Of a stretch of 38,851 nucleotides of DNA, positions 6,317 through 14,789 are shown one piece after another (position 1 is the stretch's first letter; each line of letters starts with the position of its first letter). The stretch lies in IMG/VR virus record IMGVR_UViG_3300040759_000020, positions 1 through 38,851 of that record; one strand, 5' to 3'. This DNA comes from a virus. The position numbers were made by a program, and so were the translations under genes. The notes beneath the pieces are model-generated. The model was not told where the DNA came from, ran no database searches, and saw nothing but the letters and a program-made list of their open reading frames with translations.

Positions 6317-6733
6317 ATGAAGCATTCAAAATTAATCATGAACAAGTATCGGATTAGACTCTCACCCGACATGTATTGGTGGGGCATTCGATCGGACATC
6401 AAGAAAATATTGTGGTCCATCGTGATTCTGTTGGCGTTTGCCTCATTCTTCGTGGCGCTTTCGGGATGTGCGACTCAAGGAAAGCTTGAAGAAAAGCTCG
6501 ACTCGAATCTAGGGAAGAACATTGATGAGATCATCGAACGCGCGGGCCCACCTAATTCAATGGCGGATCTTCATAACGGCGGACGGGTCTACGCATGGCA
6601 GGTTTACGCCAATTCAACGTTTTTCGATAAAATGAACGGGAGTCTTGGGGGAACGTGCAACGTTCGTTACACCACTGACTCCGATGGAATGATTTTGAAA
6701 TACAGCTACTCGGGTCAGTTCTGCAAAATGTGA
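6317..6733 (+). CDS. Lipoprotein with BamE/SmpA-like pattern
   Basis: 138 residues; GGGGGG lies next to the start at 6317, and Met8 is an alternative. An unusually long basic N-region precedes a hydrophobic helix (ILWSIVILLAFASFFVAL) ending in the lipobox LSGC, with the lipidated cysteine at about 51. The mature part LGKNIDEIIERAGPPNSMAD and GGRVYAWQVY resembles small outer-membrane lipoproteins of the BamE/SmpA type. It may be a lysogenic-conversion (moron) gene, since it lies between the regulators and a terminator. Confidence 0.7.
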   Translation: MKHSKLIMNKYRIRLSPDMYWWGIRSDIKKILWSIVILLAFASFFVALSGCATQGKLEEKLDSNLGKNIDEIIERAGPPNSMADLHNGGRVYAWQVYANSTFFDKMNGSLGGTCNVRYTTDSDGMILKYSYSGQFCKM

Positions 6734-6737
6734 AAAA

Positions 6738-6764
6738 CCGCGACCAGGGCGCACCCGATCGCGG
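6738..6764 (+). terminator. Probable terminator after the lipoprotein gene
   Basis: A 6-bp perfect stem CCGCGA/TCGCGG with a 15-nt loop, five bases past the stop, preceded by A5 and followed by CTATTT. It is placed between convergent genes, so it may serve both strands. The T-tract is weak. Confidence 0.5.
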
Positions 6765-6870
6765 CTATTTATGGGTCAAAGGCCAGTCCTGTGGCCCGGT
6801 TCAAACTCCAGCCTCGCAATGACTCCGAATGAAGGAGCTCTCGCTCTTTCGAAGCCACGCACCCACAAAA

Positions 6871-7455
6871 CTATATCGGCTCCGAATTCCCCAGACTCAA
6901 GTAGGCTTGAACACTTCCATAGGAGATCCCCATTTGTTTGGATATGCCCCTCAAGCTCATTCCGGACTCACGGAGTCGTCTCACTGCTTCGGTGTCAAAG
7001 GTCCGCCGTCTCCCTAATTGGACTCCCCTCGCCTTTGCGGCCGCGAGCGCGAGGCGCGTTCTTTCGGCGGTGAGATCCCTCTCAAACTGGGCGAAACTCC
7101 CCAGCATGTTGAGCATGAGCCTTCCCGCGGGCGTGGTAAGATCGATTTGATCCTTCACCGCGACCAGTGAAACGTCCAAGTTCTCGAGCTCGTCCACTGT
7201 GTTGAGTAAATGTCTGAGACTTCGAAAGAACCTATCAAGCTTCCAAATCACAATGACGTCGATTTGCTTTGACCTCACCAACCCCATCAATTCATTGAGT
7301 TTTGGGCGACTGGACTTGGTTCCTGAAATCCGATCCTCAAGAACGATGGGGTTCATCCATCCTTTCGATTTCACGAATGCTAAACAGTCATCGCTTTGCA
7401 TGTCGGTATTTTGCTCAATCGTTGACACGCGCATATAAATCGCGACACGTTTCAT
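6871..7455 (-). CDS. Small serine recombinase (resolvase/invertase family)
   Basis: 194 residues from the ATG at 7455, which overlaps the upstream stop by ATGA. The catalytic serine is in YMRVSTIEQN (Ser11). Other hallmarks are DRISGTKSSRPKLNELMGLV, VIWKLDRFFRSLRHLL and TTPAGRLMLNMLGSFAQFER, with the long E-helix then ERTRLALAAAKARGVQLGRR. The C-terminal HTH is RRLRESGMSLRGISKQMGIS. It makes staggered cuts through a serine-DNA link. This size class performs resolution or inversion, and some phages use it for integration. It closes a minus-strand operon of small secreted proteins. Confidence 0.95.
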   Translation of the reverse strand: MKRVAIYMRVSTIEQNTDMQSDDCLAFVKSKGWMNPIVLEDRISGTKSSRPKLNELMGLVRSKQIDVIVIWKLDRFFRSLRHLLNTVDELENLDVSLVAVKDQIDLTTPAGRLMLNMLGSFAQFERDLTAERTRLALAAAKARGVQLGRRRTFDTEAVRRLRESGMSLRGISKQMGISYGSVQAYLSLGNSEPI

Positions 7456-7721
7456 AGGGCTCCCGAAAAAGAAGCATCGAAACAATCACCGGTTGCTCCA
7501 ATCGGCACAAGCCTTTGGACCTTTGGAGACGCATCGACAATAGAGTCAACCGCGGAATCGTCGTCCATCCAATCGGCCTGCTCTGCATTGCACCAATCGA
7601 GTTGAGATTGTTTGGTTACACCAACCTCAGAATCCGCGTCGTATATTGAACTCAAAGTCAGTGACGTGTAGCCGTGAACAGGCGACCAAAACAAGCACGT
7701 AATAATAAATTTTGACAGCAT
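7452..7721 (-). CDS. Small secreted protein, unknown function
   Basis: 89 residues with AAGGGG four bases before the ATG. A short signal-like N-terminus MLSKFIITCLFWSPVHGYTS is followed by an acidic, cysteine-containing mature part (YDADSEVGVTKQSQLDWC, ADWMDDDSAVDSIVDASP). The stop overlaps the recombinase start by ATGA. No family is recognised. It is one of three signal-peptide proteins in this operon. Confidence 0.6.
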   Translation of the reverse strand: MLSKFIITCLFWSPVHGYTSLTLSSIYDADSEVGVTKQSQLDWCNAEQADWMDDDSAVDSIVDASPKVQRLVPIGATGDCFDASFSGAL

Positions 7722-7759
7722 AAGACCCCTTGAAAAACGCCTTCCATGGCTCTTTGGGT

Positions 7760-7957
7760 TTAGTTCCCCAGGGCTTCGATCGCTTTAGCGTCTTTTCCGG
7801 TCACGACCTGCCCATTAATGCACTGAGCTTTGCGATCAATTCGGTACGACACCACAGCACCCGGATTGTGGGCTTGAACGGTTTGGATCTGTTTTTGGAG
7901 ATCTGGGAATTTCACACCACAGCTCAAAGCCACGACAATGACGATTTTGGTCAACAT
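7760..7957 (-). CDS. Small secreted protein, unknown function
   Basis: 65 residues from the ATG at 7957, which has AGGAG six bases upstream; this start is preferred over an upstream in-frame one. The N-terminus MLTKIVIVVALSCGVKF is signal-like. The mature part has two cysteines in all (LSCG, AQCINGQVVTGKDAKAIEAL). No family is recognised. It shares its start context with the secreted genes at 7452 and 8845. Confidence 0.65.
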   Translation of the reverse strand: MLTKIVIVVALSCGVKFPDLQKQIQTVQAHNPGAVVSYRIDRKAQCINGQVVTGKDAKAIEALGN

Positions 7958-8016
7958 ATTTACTCCTAAGTTATCCCTCATGCTCTTCAGCGCACGACTA
8001 GAGGGGTTACGTGCGG

Positions 8017-8036
8017 ACACGTCTTCCTTGACGTGT
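8017..8036. other. Intergenic hairpin
   Basis: A perfect 7-bp stem ACACGTC-TTCCTT-GACGTGT lies between two genes of the minus-strand operon. On the plus strand it is followed by TTCGCTTTT; on the minus strand there is no U-tract. It is probably an RNA stability/processing element or a partial terminator. Confidence 0.4.
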
Positions 8037-8043
8037 TTCGCTT

Positions 8044-8277
8044 TTAAAGTCGTTCTTTCAACGCTTCTTCTAACGAATCGACCAATGCGATCATGGTCAT
8101 TACCCGATCACTTGAGTGGAATTTGAACTTGTTAGCTGTTGTCGCTGTGTGCTCGGCAATTACATCTATGAGTAACTCCGAGCCTTGCCGATTCAGAATG
8201 TCGTGGAGTATTTTGGCATCGGCTTTTACGTTAGCCATATCACCGTATTTATTAACGATCGAAGATGTGTAGCTCAT
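8044..8277 (-). CDS. 77-residue hypothetical protein
   Basis: The start overlaps the upstream stop by ATGA. It is soluble and helical (MSYTSSIVNKYGDMANVKAD, AKILHDILNRQGSELLIDVI, MTMIALVDSLEEALKERL). No family is recognised. Coupling to the 193-residue gene suggests the two work together. Confidence 0.65.
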   Translation of the reverse strand: MSYTSSIVNKYGDMANVKADAKILHDILNRQGSELLIDVIAEHTATTANKFKFHSSDRVMTMIALVDSLEEALKERL

Positions 8278-8855
8278 GCGGCACCGCCATTGATCAACTT
8301 GAACTTAGCTCTACGTTCCTCGTGAGTTTCAATGCGTGCTGGAATGTCCTGTAGAGCTCGGTAGAGATTATCTACGTCAAGGATTAATACCCATCGTTCA
8401 TCGCTGTGATTGAAGTATCCAAAGCCTTGAGTGCTGTTCTGGTGTTCGGGGATGTGGCAGTTAACAGCGTGTCGAAGCGTCTTGAATTGCTCGTCGGATA
8501 GCTTTGAGATGTGTTCCCATAGATCATCGTCTATCTGTTCTTCACATTCACCCATTGAAGCGCTGAATATCTCATTGGTTTGATTGAAGACTCCGACCAA
8601 TTGGATAACGGAACATTGAGCAAGGATTTCTTTACGCCGCTTATCGTCCTGAACACGGTCAAACAGGGTATTAACTAGGCGATCACAGTATTCATCGAGT
8701 TCACTTAGTTTGATCTCACCCTCACCGTAACCAAAGTCGGAACAGAATTCAGCGAGGTTAGAGTCTGTGCTGTTGAGACCGTCTTCAGCTCTTTCACACC
8801 ACGCATTAACTTGCTTGATCAAGGTCTTCAGGGTTGGTTTGCGTTTACTCTTCAT
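8274..8855 (-). CDS. 193-residue acidic hypothetical protein
   Basis: The chosen ATG at 8855 has GAGGTGG just upstream and overlaps the previous gene by 11 nt; the longer frame would run far into that gene. The sequence is acidic with many helices: LKTLIKQVNAWCERAEDGL, IKLSELDEYCDRLVNTLF, DDDLWEHISKLSDEQFKTL, then a basic C-terminus (IETHEERRAKFKLI). No signal peptide, membrane helix or recognised family is present. Confidence 0.65.
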   Translation of the reverse strand: MKSKRKPTLKTLIKQVNAWCERAEDGLNSTDSNLAEFCSDFGYGEGEIKLSELDEYCDRLVNTLFDRVQDDKRRKEILAQCSVIQLVGVFNQTNEIFSASMGECEEQIDDDLWEHISKLSDEQFKTLRHAVNCHIPEHQNSTQGFGYFNHSDERWVLILDVDNLYRALQDIPARIETHEERRAKFKLINGGAA

Positions 8856-9039
8856 TGGCCACCTCGATCGCAAGCTGGAGGTGAGCACATGCTTCACGTT
8901 GAAGCTGAGCATGAGTTGGGTTGACCAAGTGTAAGTCTTCAATCAAAGCATCGGTATCAGCTTCGGTGTAGACCAAGTGAATGGACTGGGGATGGGACTG
9001 ACCTAACAACGTAACAAGACACACCAGTGTCGTAAGCAT
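8845..9039 (-). CDS. Small secreted protein, first gene of the recombinase operon
   Basis: 64 residues from the ATG at 9039 with AAGGAG six bases upstream. The N-terminus MLTTLVCLVTLLGQSHPQ is signal-like, and the rest is acidic and helical (YTEADTDALIEDLHLV, LQREACAHLQLAIEVANEE). The gene lies closest to the palindrome-rich promoter region at about 9180-9215 and is probably the first gene of the operon. Confidence 0.65.
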   Translation of the reverse strand: MLTTLVCLVTLLGQSHPQSIHLVYTEADTDALIEDLHLVNPTHAQLQREACAHLQLAIEVANEE

Positions 9040-9716
9040 AATTACTCCTTCTCGGCGGTTTGAGCGCCGTGTTGCAGCGAGTAATGCGAGCAGTGTGCCA
9101 AGCAACCCGGTCTAGGATGAGAGAGGGGAAACCCCATGGGACATGACCACCGACTAGACATGCCGTCTGTGCAACTTTTTGACAGCTGTATAATTTTTAT
9201 ACGACAATTTTTGTCAGTTTGCATGGATACGTACCAGGATTGGATATGGGCAACGAACACAGCGAGAGAGAGCAAAGGGCTAGCGGGGAGAGAGCGTTGA
9301 ACCGAGGGGAGAATAGAGGGATTGAAAAGGCACAGTGAGACGGCCCGTGTATGCAAACCTGCTCGATTTGACGGTCAGGATACGGTCATCACCCGATCAA
9401 GGATGGTCCATGGTCAATCCTAGCTTGGTTATATCGAAGGAGAGCCTAAAAGACCGGGGTGGGGTGGGGCGTACCCCCGAGTTTCGAAGTCCGACCCAAT
9501 ACTCGGGGCATGCCGTTCATACTGTTCTCACCTATTGCTCAAAAAATTATCTCACACATGAGGCTTTCAACCATTTTCCTCCCCCATCTAAAAAAATAGC
9601 CTACGTGTGAGCCTTGGAATAAAGCAAACCAACCTTAACACTTGTTCATATCTCTTAATAATGATTAGATAGACGCACCGGCTTATTTTACCCGCATCAC
9701 ATGTGTAGGGGGCGTC
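9040..9716. promoter_or_regulatory. 677-bp regulatory gap between divergent operons, with paired palindromes
   Basis: No convincing gene is present. Two adjoining palindromes share one design, arms around a TTT centre: GTATAA-TTT-TTATAC at 9188-9202 and GACAA-TTT-TTGTC at 9203-9215. They sit in AT-rich sequence that includes TTGACA (9179-9184) and TATAAT (9189-9194), though not at promoter spacing. Elsewhere are a purine-rich stretch (9258-9330) and a G-rich/C-rich hairpin near 9455-9478. The gap must contain promoters for both the late operon and the recombinase operon. Because it precedes the terminase it may also hold the packaging signal. Confidence 0.5.
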
Positions 9717-10130
9717 ATAGCGAATCCAAAGAAACCACTGACAGAGAAGCAGAAGATCCTTGCGCAGGAGATTGCCAAGGGGAAGACGGTTCACGCCGCT
9801 GCGAAGGCCGCAGGTTACAAATACCCCAATAGCGGGGATCTTGCGAAGTCCCCTGCTGTGGCCGCGATCATAGAAGAGGCTCAAAAGTCTGTTCAGTTGG
9901 CGGCGAACTATAATGCTCAGGTAGCCATTGAGGAAGCCCAAAGGGGTATTGAGTTTGCGATTGCGACGAACAACGCGAATGCTTACGCCAAGTTTGTTGA
10001 ATTGAAGATGAAGATGTCAGGTCTTCTTGTGGAGAAGATCGACGTACGTGGGCAGCTGGCTCCGATGTTGATTCAGATTGAGGGTTTGAAAACTCCAGAG
10101 CCTGACTTTGTCGAGGTCGAGAGTGAATGA
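9717..10130 (+). CDS. Terminase small subunit, apparent ATA start
   Basis: The frame reads ANPKKPLTEKQKILAQEIAK, then GKTVHAAAKAAGYKYPNSGD, a typical small-terminase N-terminal HTH. A helical region (SVQLAANYNAQVAIEEAQRG) and a C-terminal tail ending VEVESE follow. There is no ATG, GTG or TTG between the in-frame stop at 9666 and the GTG at 9858, which would delete the whole HTH. A strong AGGGGG lies four bases before ATA 9717, so ATA (or a mutated ATG) is the likely start, giving 137 residues. It recognises phage DNA and recruits the large subunit, whose gene overlaps by 8 nt. Confidence 0.75.
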   Translation: MANPKKPLTEKQKILAQEIAKGKTVHAAAKAAGYKYPNSGDLAKSPAVAAIIEEAQKSVQLAANYNAQVAIEEAQRGIEFAIATNNANAYAKFVELKMKMSGLLVEKIDVRGQLAPMLIQIEGLKTPEPDFVEVESE

Positions 10131-11562
10131 GGCAAAGGATGCCAGGACGCATGTAAAAAAATTCAGACCTAGCGGTCCGGTTTGTAAAGCCTTCATGGAG
10201 TCCGATTCGTTTGTCCGAGGAATTATGGGGCCTGTGGGTTCCGGAAAGTCCTCGGGGTGCGTGATTGAGATTCTCAGAAAAGCCCAGGGCCAGAGGAAAT
10301 CACCCGATGGTATCCGAAGATCCCGGTGGGCGATTATCCGAAACTCCTATCCAGAGCTCAAAACAACGACGATTAAAACATGGGGTCAGTGGGCTCCCCT
10401 TGCCTATGGGAAACTGACTCAAGACTCCCCTATTATTCATCACATCAAGACCCAGGAACTCGACATGGAAGTTCTTTTCATGGCTCTCGACCGGGAAGAC
10501 GATGTTAAAAAACTTCTTTCCCTCGAGCTCACTGGGGCGTGGGTGAACGAAGCTAGGGAAGTTCCGAAAGCCATCATCGATGCTCTGACGGGTCGTGTCG
10601 GACGGTACCCCGCAGTGAATGAGGGAGGGTGCACGTGGTCCGGAATCATCATGGATACGAATCCCCCAGATGATCAATCTTGGTGGTACGCGTTATCTGA
10701 AGATGAGGTGCCGAATGGGTGGGGGTTTTTTCAGCAACCCTCGGGAGATTCAGCAGAAGCCGAAAACCTAGAAAATCTTCCCCCCGATTACTACGAACGC
10801 ATTAAAGCCGGAAAAGATGAGGACTGGATCAAGGTCTACGTCAAAGGAGAGTACGGATATGTCACGGAAGGTAAACCCGTATACCCTATGTTTCGTCACT
10901 CTGTTCACGTGGCTCGGGAACCTCTTATCCCTAACCCTAATATTGCTCTTACTCTGGGGGCTGATTTTGGTCTTACCCCTTCTTGTATTATCGCTCAGAA
11001 ACTCATAGACGGTCGGTGGCTTATCATCGATGAGGTCACCTCCGAGGACTGCGGAGTCATTCGGTTCGCAGAAACCCTGGCGAAATACGTCCAGTCCACC
11101 TACCCGGATCACATTGTCGAATGTGGATACGGAGATCCCGCAGGTAATCAAAGATCAGGAAACGACGAGAGAACAGCTCTCGATATCATGAGAGCGTATA
11201 CCGGATTTCAATGGAAGCCCGCTCCCGTACCTGACAACGATTTAACCATCCGACTCGAGGCCGTGAAGGGTGCGATGAACCGAATGGTGGATGGGAATCC
11301 GGGGATTCTTCTTTCCCCTCGGTGCAAAACTCTCATAAAGGGCGCGACCTCAGGTTACCACTACAAAGCGATTCGAACCGGAAACGGAACTCAGTACCAC
11401 GACACTCCTGCTAAAAATTCCTACTCCCATCCACATGACGCACTTCAATATCTTTTGCTCGGCGGAGGAGAGGGGAATGTCGTTTTGAACAAAACTAAGA
11501 AACAAAAAGGTCGGGAACCCCGAATGGCTTTAGGTCTGGACTACGACGTATTTGGGGTCTAA
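10123..11562 (+). CDS. Terminase large subunit (packaging ATPase/nuclease)
   Basis: 479 residues from the GTG at 10123, which has GAGGTCGAGA upstream; a TTG five codons earlier is less likely. Walker A is GPVGSGKSS at about 36-44, and a Walker B-type ELTGAWVNEAREV follows. The coupling region is GIIMDTNPP. The RNase-H-fold nuclease has LGADFGL, CGYGDPAGNQRS and HPHDALQYLLLG. It pumps DNA into the prohead and cuts it. Family and gene order match BPP-1/podovirus-like terminases. Confidence 0.97.
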   Translation: MNEAKDARTHVKKFRPSGPVCKAFMESDSFVRGIMGPVGSGKSSGCVIEILRKAQGQRKSPDGIRRSRWAIIRNSYPELKTTTIKTWGQWAPLAYGKLTQDSPIIHHIKTQELDMEVLFMALDREDDVKKLLSLELTGAWVNEAREVPKAIIDALTGRVGRYPAVNEGGCTWSGIIMDTNPPDDQSWWYALSEDEVPNGWGFFQQPSGDSAEAENLENLPPDYYERIKAGKDEDWIKVYVKGEYGYVTEGKPVYPMFRHSVHVAREPLIPNPNIALTLGADFGLTPSCIIAQKLIDGRWLIIDEVTSEDCGVIRFAETLAKYVQSTYPDHIVECGYGDPAGNQRSGNDERTALDIMRAYTGFQWKPAPVPDNDLTIRLEAVKGAMNRMVDGNPGILLSPRCKTLIKGATSGYHYKAIRTGNGTQYHDTPAKNSYSHPHDALQYLLLGGGEGNVVLNKTKKQKGREPRMALGLDYDVFGV

Positions 11563-11573
11563 AGTTAAGATCA

Positions 11574-11596
11574 GTAAACATTGTGTTTGCATTTTT
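11574..11596 (+). terminator. Small terminator after the terminase gene
   Basis: A 7-bp stem with one wobble, GTAAACA-TTG-TGTTTGC (11574-11590), is followed directly by ATTTTT. It would set terminase expression apart from the head genes. Confidence 0.5.
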
Positions 11597-11648
11597 AAGA
11601 ACTGAAAGTACTGTTCAAAAAAAATAACACTTTGGAGAAAATCTTTTC

Positions 11649-11924
11649 ATGACCCATTCTGGTGTTCCTGGTGTTCAGCAAGCCGCGCAAGCGAGCGACG
11701 ATATTTACGAAGGCGTCAAAAATGTGTTTGAAGGTCAGGGAACTACCGCACCCGCCGTCGCAGCACCTCCTCCTGCTCCAACATTAGCCAGTACGACTTC
11801 AGCCGCGAACACGGAAACCGCTTCCGAAGGACAGGGGCAGGCCGCCGACATACTGGGTGGATACAAAGAAGAAGAGGATGAGAATAATCCTCAAACCGCC
11901 ACTAGCCTTCTCTCGGGCTACTGA
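11649..11924 (+). CDS. Ala/Pro-rich small protein between terminase and portal
   Basis: 91 residues starting MTHSGVPGVQQAAQASDDIY, with GGAG about ten bases upstream. The middle is a low-complexity linker rich in Ala, Pro and Thr, and the C-terminus is acidic (GGYKEEEDENNPQ). The stop overlaps the portal start (TGATG). No family is recognised; its position suggests a minor head or assembly factor. Confidence 0.7.
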   Translation: MTHSGVPGVQQAAQASDDIYEGVKNVFEGQGTTAPAVAAPPPAPTLASTTSAANTETASEGQGQAADILGGYKEEEDENNPQTATSLLSGY

Positions 11925-13582
11925 TGAAAAAACCCAATTTAGCGTTGGAAGAAAAGGCCCAACGGATCATCCGCGAGTTCGGATTGGTTCAGGGTCTTCG
12001 CGGTGTGTGGGAATCCCACTGGCAGGACATCGCGCAGCGAATCTGGCCGTCGATGTCCTGGAAATTCAACCCCTATTGGTACACGACTCCAGGTCAGAAA
12101 AAAACCGAACACGTTTTGGACTCCACGGCGTCTCTCGCATTGAATCGTTTCGGAGCAATATTGGATTCCATGCTGACTCCGAGGAATCAAACCTGGCACA
12201 CCCTTCAGGCTACGGATTCTTCTTTGAACCGAAAAAGAGAAGTGAAACTTTGGTTCGAGCAGGTCACACAAATTCTTTTTCACTATCGGTATCTCGCGAA
12301 AGCAAATTTCGCATCTCAGAATCAGCAAAATTATAAGGCCCTGGGTGCATTCGGTAACGGTGCTTTGTGGGTCGACGCCCTTGACCATCCCCGTGGTGGA
12401 CTCAGGTACCGTTCGATCGGTCTTGGTGAAATTTATTTCGTCGAGAACCATCAGGGTATTGTCGATAAATGTTTTCGGTATTTTGAGATGACCGCTCGTC
12501 AAGCATTTCAGAGATGGAAGAATAAAACTCCAGAAATGATCATGACCACTCTTGAAACTGATCCAGAAAAAAACTTCGCGTTCATTCATTTGGTGGAACC
12601 AAACGGGGAACGAGACGGAGAGAAAAAAGACTACCGGGGAATGCATTACTCCTCGACATACGTCTGTAAAGACGAAGCAAAAGTTATTGAAGAAGGGGGG
12701 TTTAATGTTTTTCCTTATGCCATTTCCAGATACGAACAGTATCAAGGCGAAGTCTATGGTCGATCTGTGGCAATGGATTTACTCCCGGCTATTAAGACAC
12801 TTAACGAAGAAAAAAAGACGATGCTCAAGCAGGGTCACCGTGTCGTAGACCCCGTACTCCTCGCTCACGATGATGGAGTCTTGGATGGATTCTCACTTCG
12901 TCCTGGCTCCATCAATCCTGGTGGAGTGAGTGCGAACGGCCAACCTTTAGTTCACGCCCTTCAAACGGGAAATCTCTCCATGGGTAAAGAACTCATGGAT
13001 GATGAGAGGACCCTGATTAACGACGGGTTTTTGGTCTCTTTGTTTCAGATTCTCACCGAATCCCCGCAGATGACTGCGACCGAGGTTCTCGAGCGAACCC
13101 GTGAAAAAGGGATTCTTCTCGCGCCGACAATCGGTCGTCAACAATCCGAATACCTAGGACCTATGATTGAGCGTGAAATTGATGTTCTAGCGCAACAGGG
13201 TCTCATCCCACCGATGCCAGATGCTTTGAAAGAGGCTAAGGGAGAATTCAAAATCGGTTACGACTCCCCCCTTTCTAGAGCGCAAAAAGCAGAAGAGGCT
13301 TCTGGTCTAGGGCGAACGGTTGAAAGCATTTTACCCGTCATTCAAAACCTTCAAGACCCATCCATGCTCGACCATTTCAACTGGGACAAAATCGTTCCCG
13401 CGTTAGCTGAGATCCAGGGCGTTCCATTCCACTGGATGCAATCTCCGGACGCCATCGCTGCGAAGCGCGCGCAAAGAGCAAAACAAACTCAGGCACAGAC
13501 CGCAATTCAGGCCGCACCTGGAGCGGCGGCGATGATCAATGCGGGAGCCAAGGCACACACTGCGGTTAACGGTGGCGGTTAA
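11924..13582 (+). CDS. Portal (head-to-tail connecting) protein
   Basis: 552 residues, right for podoviral portals of the Head-tail_con family (T7 gp8/BPP-1 type). Motifs include WQDIAQRIWPSMSW, VLDSTASLALNRFGAILDSM, LTPRNQTWHTL, GRSVAMDLLPAIKTLNE and MTATEVLERTREKGILL. The C-terminus is Ala/Gln-rich. It forms the dodecameric ring at one capsid vertex through which DNA enters and leaves, docks the terminase and later binds the tail. Confidence 0.95.
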   Translation: MKKPNLALEEKAQRIIREFGLVQGLRGVWESHWQDIAQRIWPSMSWKFNPYWYTTPGQKKTEHVLDSTASLALNRFGAILDSMLTPRNQTWHTLQATDSSLNRKREVKLWFEQVTQILFHYRYLAKANFASQNQQNYKALGAFGNGALWVDALDHPRGGLRYRSIGLGEIYFVENHQGIVDKCFRYFEMTARQAFQRWKNKTPEMIMTTLETDPEKNFAFIHLVEPNGERDGEKKDYRGMHYSSTYVCKDEAKVIEEGGFNVFPYAISRYEQYQGEVYGRSVAMDLLPAIKTLNEEKKTMLKQGHRVVDPVLLAHDDGVLDGFSLRPGSINPGGVSANGQPLVHALQTGNLSMGKELMDDERTLINDGFLVSLFQILTESPQMTATEVLERTREKGILLAPTIGRQQSEYLGPMIEREIDVLAQQGLIPPMPDALKEAKGEFKIGYDSPLSRAQKAEEASGLGRTVESILPVIQNLQDPSMLDHFNWDKIVPALAEIQGVPFHWMQSPDAIAAKRAQRAKQTQAQTAIQAAPGAAAMINAGAKAHTAVNGGG

Positions 13583-13599
13583 GTTTTAAGGGGGCGCAA

Positions 13600-13875
13600 T
13601 TGGAAAAGAAAGTGAACGTCAAGGAACAGCTACGCTCAATGTTGTTCAACCGACAAAGAGCATACATCTCGGTGTTTGATTCTGAGTTCGGAAAATATGT
13701 CAAAAACGATTTGGGTCTTTTTTGCCGAGAAAAAGAAAGTTGTTTCCATGAGGACCCAAGAATTCATGCGGTCATTGAGGGTCGCCGCGAAGTGATTTTG
13801 AGAATCAACAATCACCTCGAAATGGACTCTGAAACACTTTGGAAATTCTATTCTGAGAGAGGAAAAATATCATGA
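13600..13875 (+). CDS. Bbp19-like head protein
   Basis: 91 residues from a TTG at 13600 preceded by AAGGGGG. The segments LFNRQRAYISVFDSEFG, VKNDLGLFCREKESCFHEDP and HAVIEGRREVILRINNHLEM match the Bbp19 pattern from Bordetella phage BPP-1, located between portal and scaffold. The stop overlaps the next start by ATGA. It is a probable minor virion or head-assembly component; its exact role is unknown. Confidence 0.8.
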   Translation: MEKKVNVKEQLRSMLFNRQRAYISVFDSEFGKYVKNDLGLFCREKESCFHEDPRIHAVIEGRREVILRINNHLEMDSETLWKFYSERGKIS

Positions 13876-14789
13876 CGACACCGGCAACAGTACCAGGAGG
13901 ATCGGGTGGTAACAATTCGGGAGCTGCTGCAAGCGCAGCGAATGGCGGAGCAGCGGCGGCTTCGGGAAATACGGGAGCAGGAGGATCTAGTGCTGGCGCT
14001 TCCAGCGCTGCAGCGACTGGAGCTACTTCGGCGCAAGATTGGACGTCAGGATTCACCGAAGAGTCCCGAGGATACGTCCAAAACAAAGGATGGAAAAGTA
14101 ACGTAGATCTCCTGGACTCGTATCGAAATTTTGAAAAGCTTCAGGGTGTTCCTCAGGAGCAGATTATAAGACTTCCTAAGGAAGAAGATGCGGCCGGATG
14201 GCGCCAGGTAAAAGAAAGACTTGGAGCCCCTTCGAAACCCGAAGATTACCAGCTCGAGGTTCCGAAAGAAGGGGGGAATCCCGAACTCGCAAAATGGGCG
14301 TCGGAGCAATTTCACAAACTTGGAATTTCGAAAAAAGACGGACAAGAGTTTATTAAAGCCTGGAATGAAAATCAGGGCGCTCAATCGAAATCTTCGAAAG
14401 AAGCATTTCAAACTAAGGTCGCTCAAGAAGTCTCAAGCTTGAAAAAAGAATGGGGCGCGGCTTACGATCAAAATTGCCAGGCCGGAAAACGTGCTGCCGC
14501 AGAACTCGGTGTTGATGGTCCGACGATTGGAAAACTTGAATCCGTTTTGGGAACCGCGGCGACCGTGAAATTGTTCCAACAAATCGGCGCAAAATTTGGA
14601 GAAGGATCTTTCGTTGCCGGAAATCCCGCAGGCGGAGATGGTCCTATGACTCCAGCGCAAGCCAAGGCAAAGATCAAAATGAACCAAGGGGATCCCGACT
14701 TTGTGAAACGATATGTATCCGGAAATTCTAAGGAAAGAATGGAAATGGAAATGCTCCACAAGTACGCTTACCAAGACGACAACGGTTAA
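13872..14789 (+). CDS. Scaffold protein
   Basis: 305 residues. A Gly/Ala/Ser linker fills about residues 1-55. A conserved region follows (WTSGFTEESRGYVQNKGWKS, LLDSYRNFEKLQGVP, ERLGAPSKPEDYQLEVP), then a helical charged part (EFIKAWNENQG, AQEVSSLKKEWGAAYDQN) and a basic-acidic end. This is typical of scaffolds in this phage group and sits directly before the capsid gene. It should guide prohead assembly and be removed afterwards. Confidence 0.85.
   Translation: MTTPATVPGGSGGNNSGAAASAANGGAAAASGNTGAGGSSAGASSAAATGATSAQDWTSGFTEESRGYVQNKGWKSNVDLLDSYRNFEKLQGVPQEQIIRLPKEEDAAGWRQVKERLGAPSKPEDYQLEVPKEGGNPELAKWASEQFHKLGISKKDGQEFIKAWNENQGAQSKSSKEAFQTKVAQEVSSLKKEWGAAYDQNCQAGKRAAAELGVDGPTIGKLESVLGTAATVKLFQQIGAKFGEGSFVAGNPAGGDGPMTPAQAKAKIKMNQGDPDFVKRYVSGNSKERMEMEMLHKYAYQDDNG

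Noticed and set aside
9042-9356. Minus-strand frame of 104 codons in the regulatory gap
   Set aside because: No ribosome site, odd composition, and it spans the palindromes and promoter region.
9335-9610. 91-codon plus-strand frame before the terminase
   Set aside because: No ribosome site and composition unlike the flanking genes.
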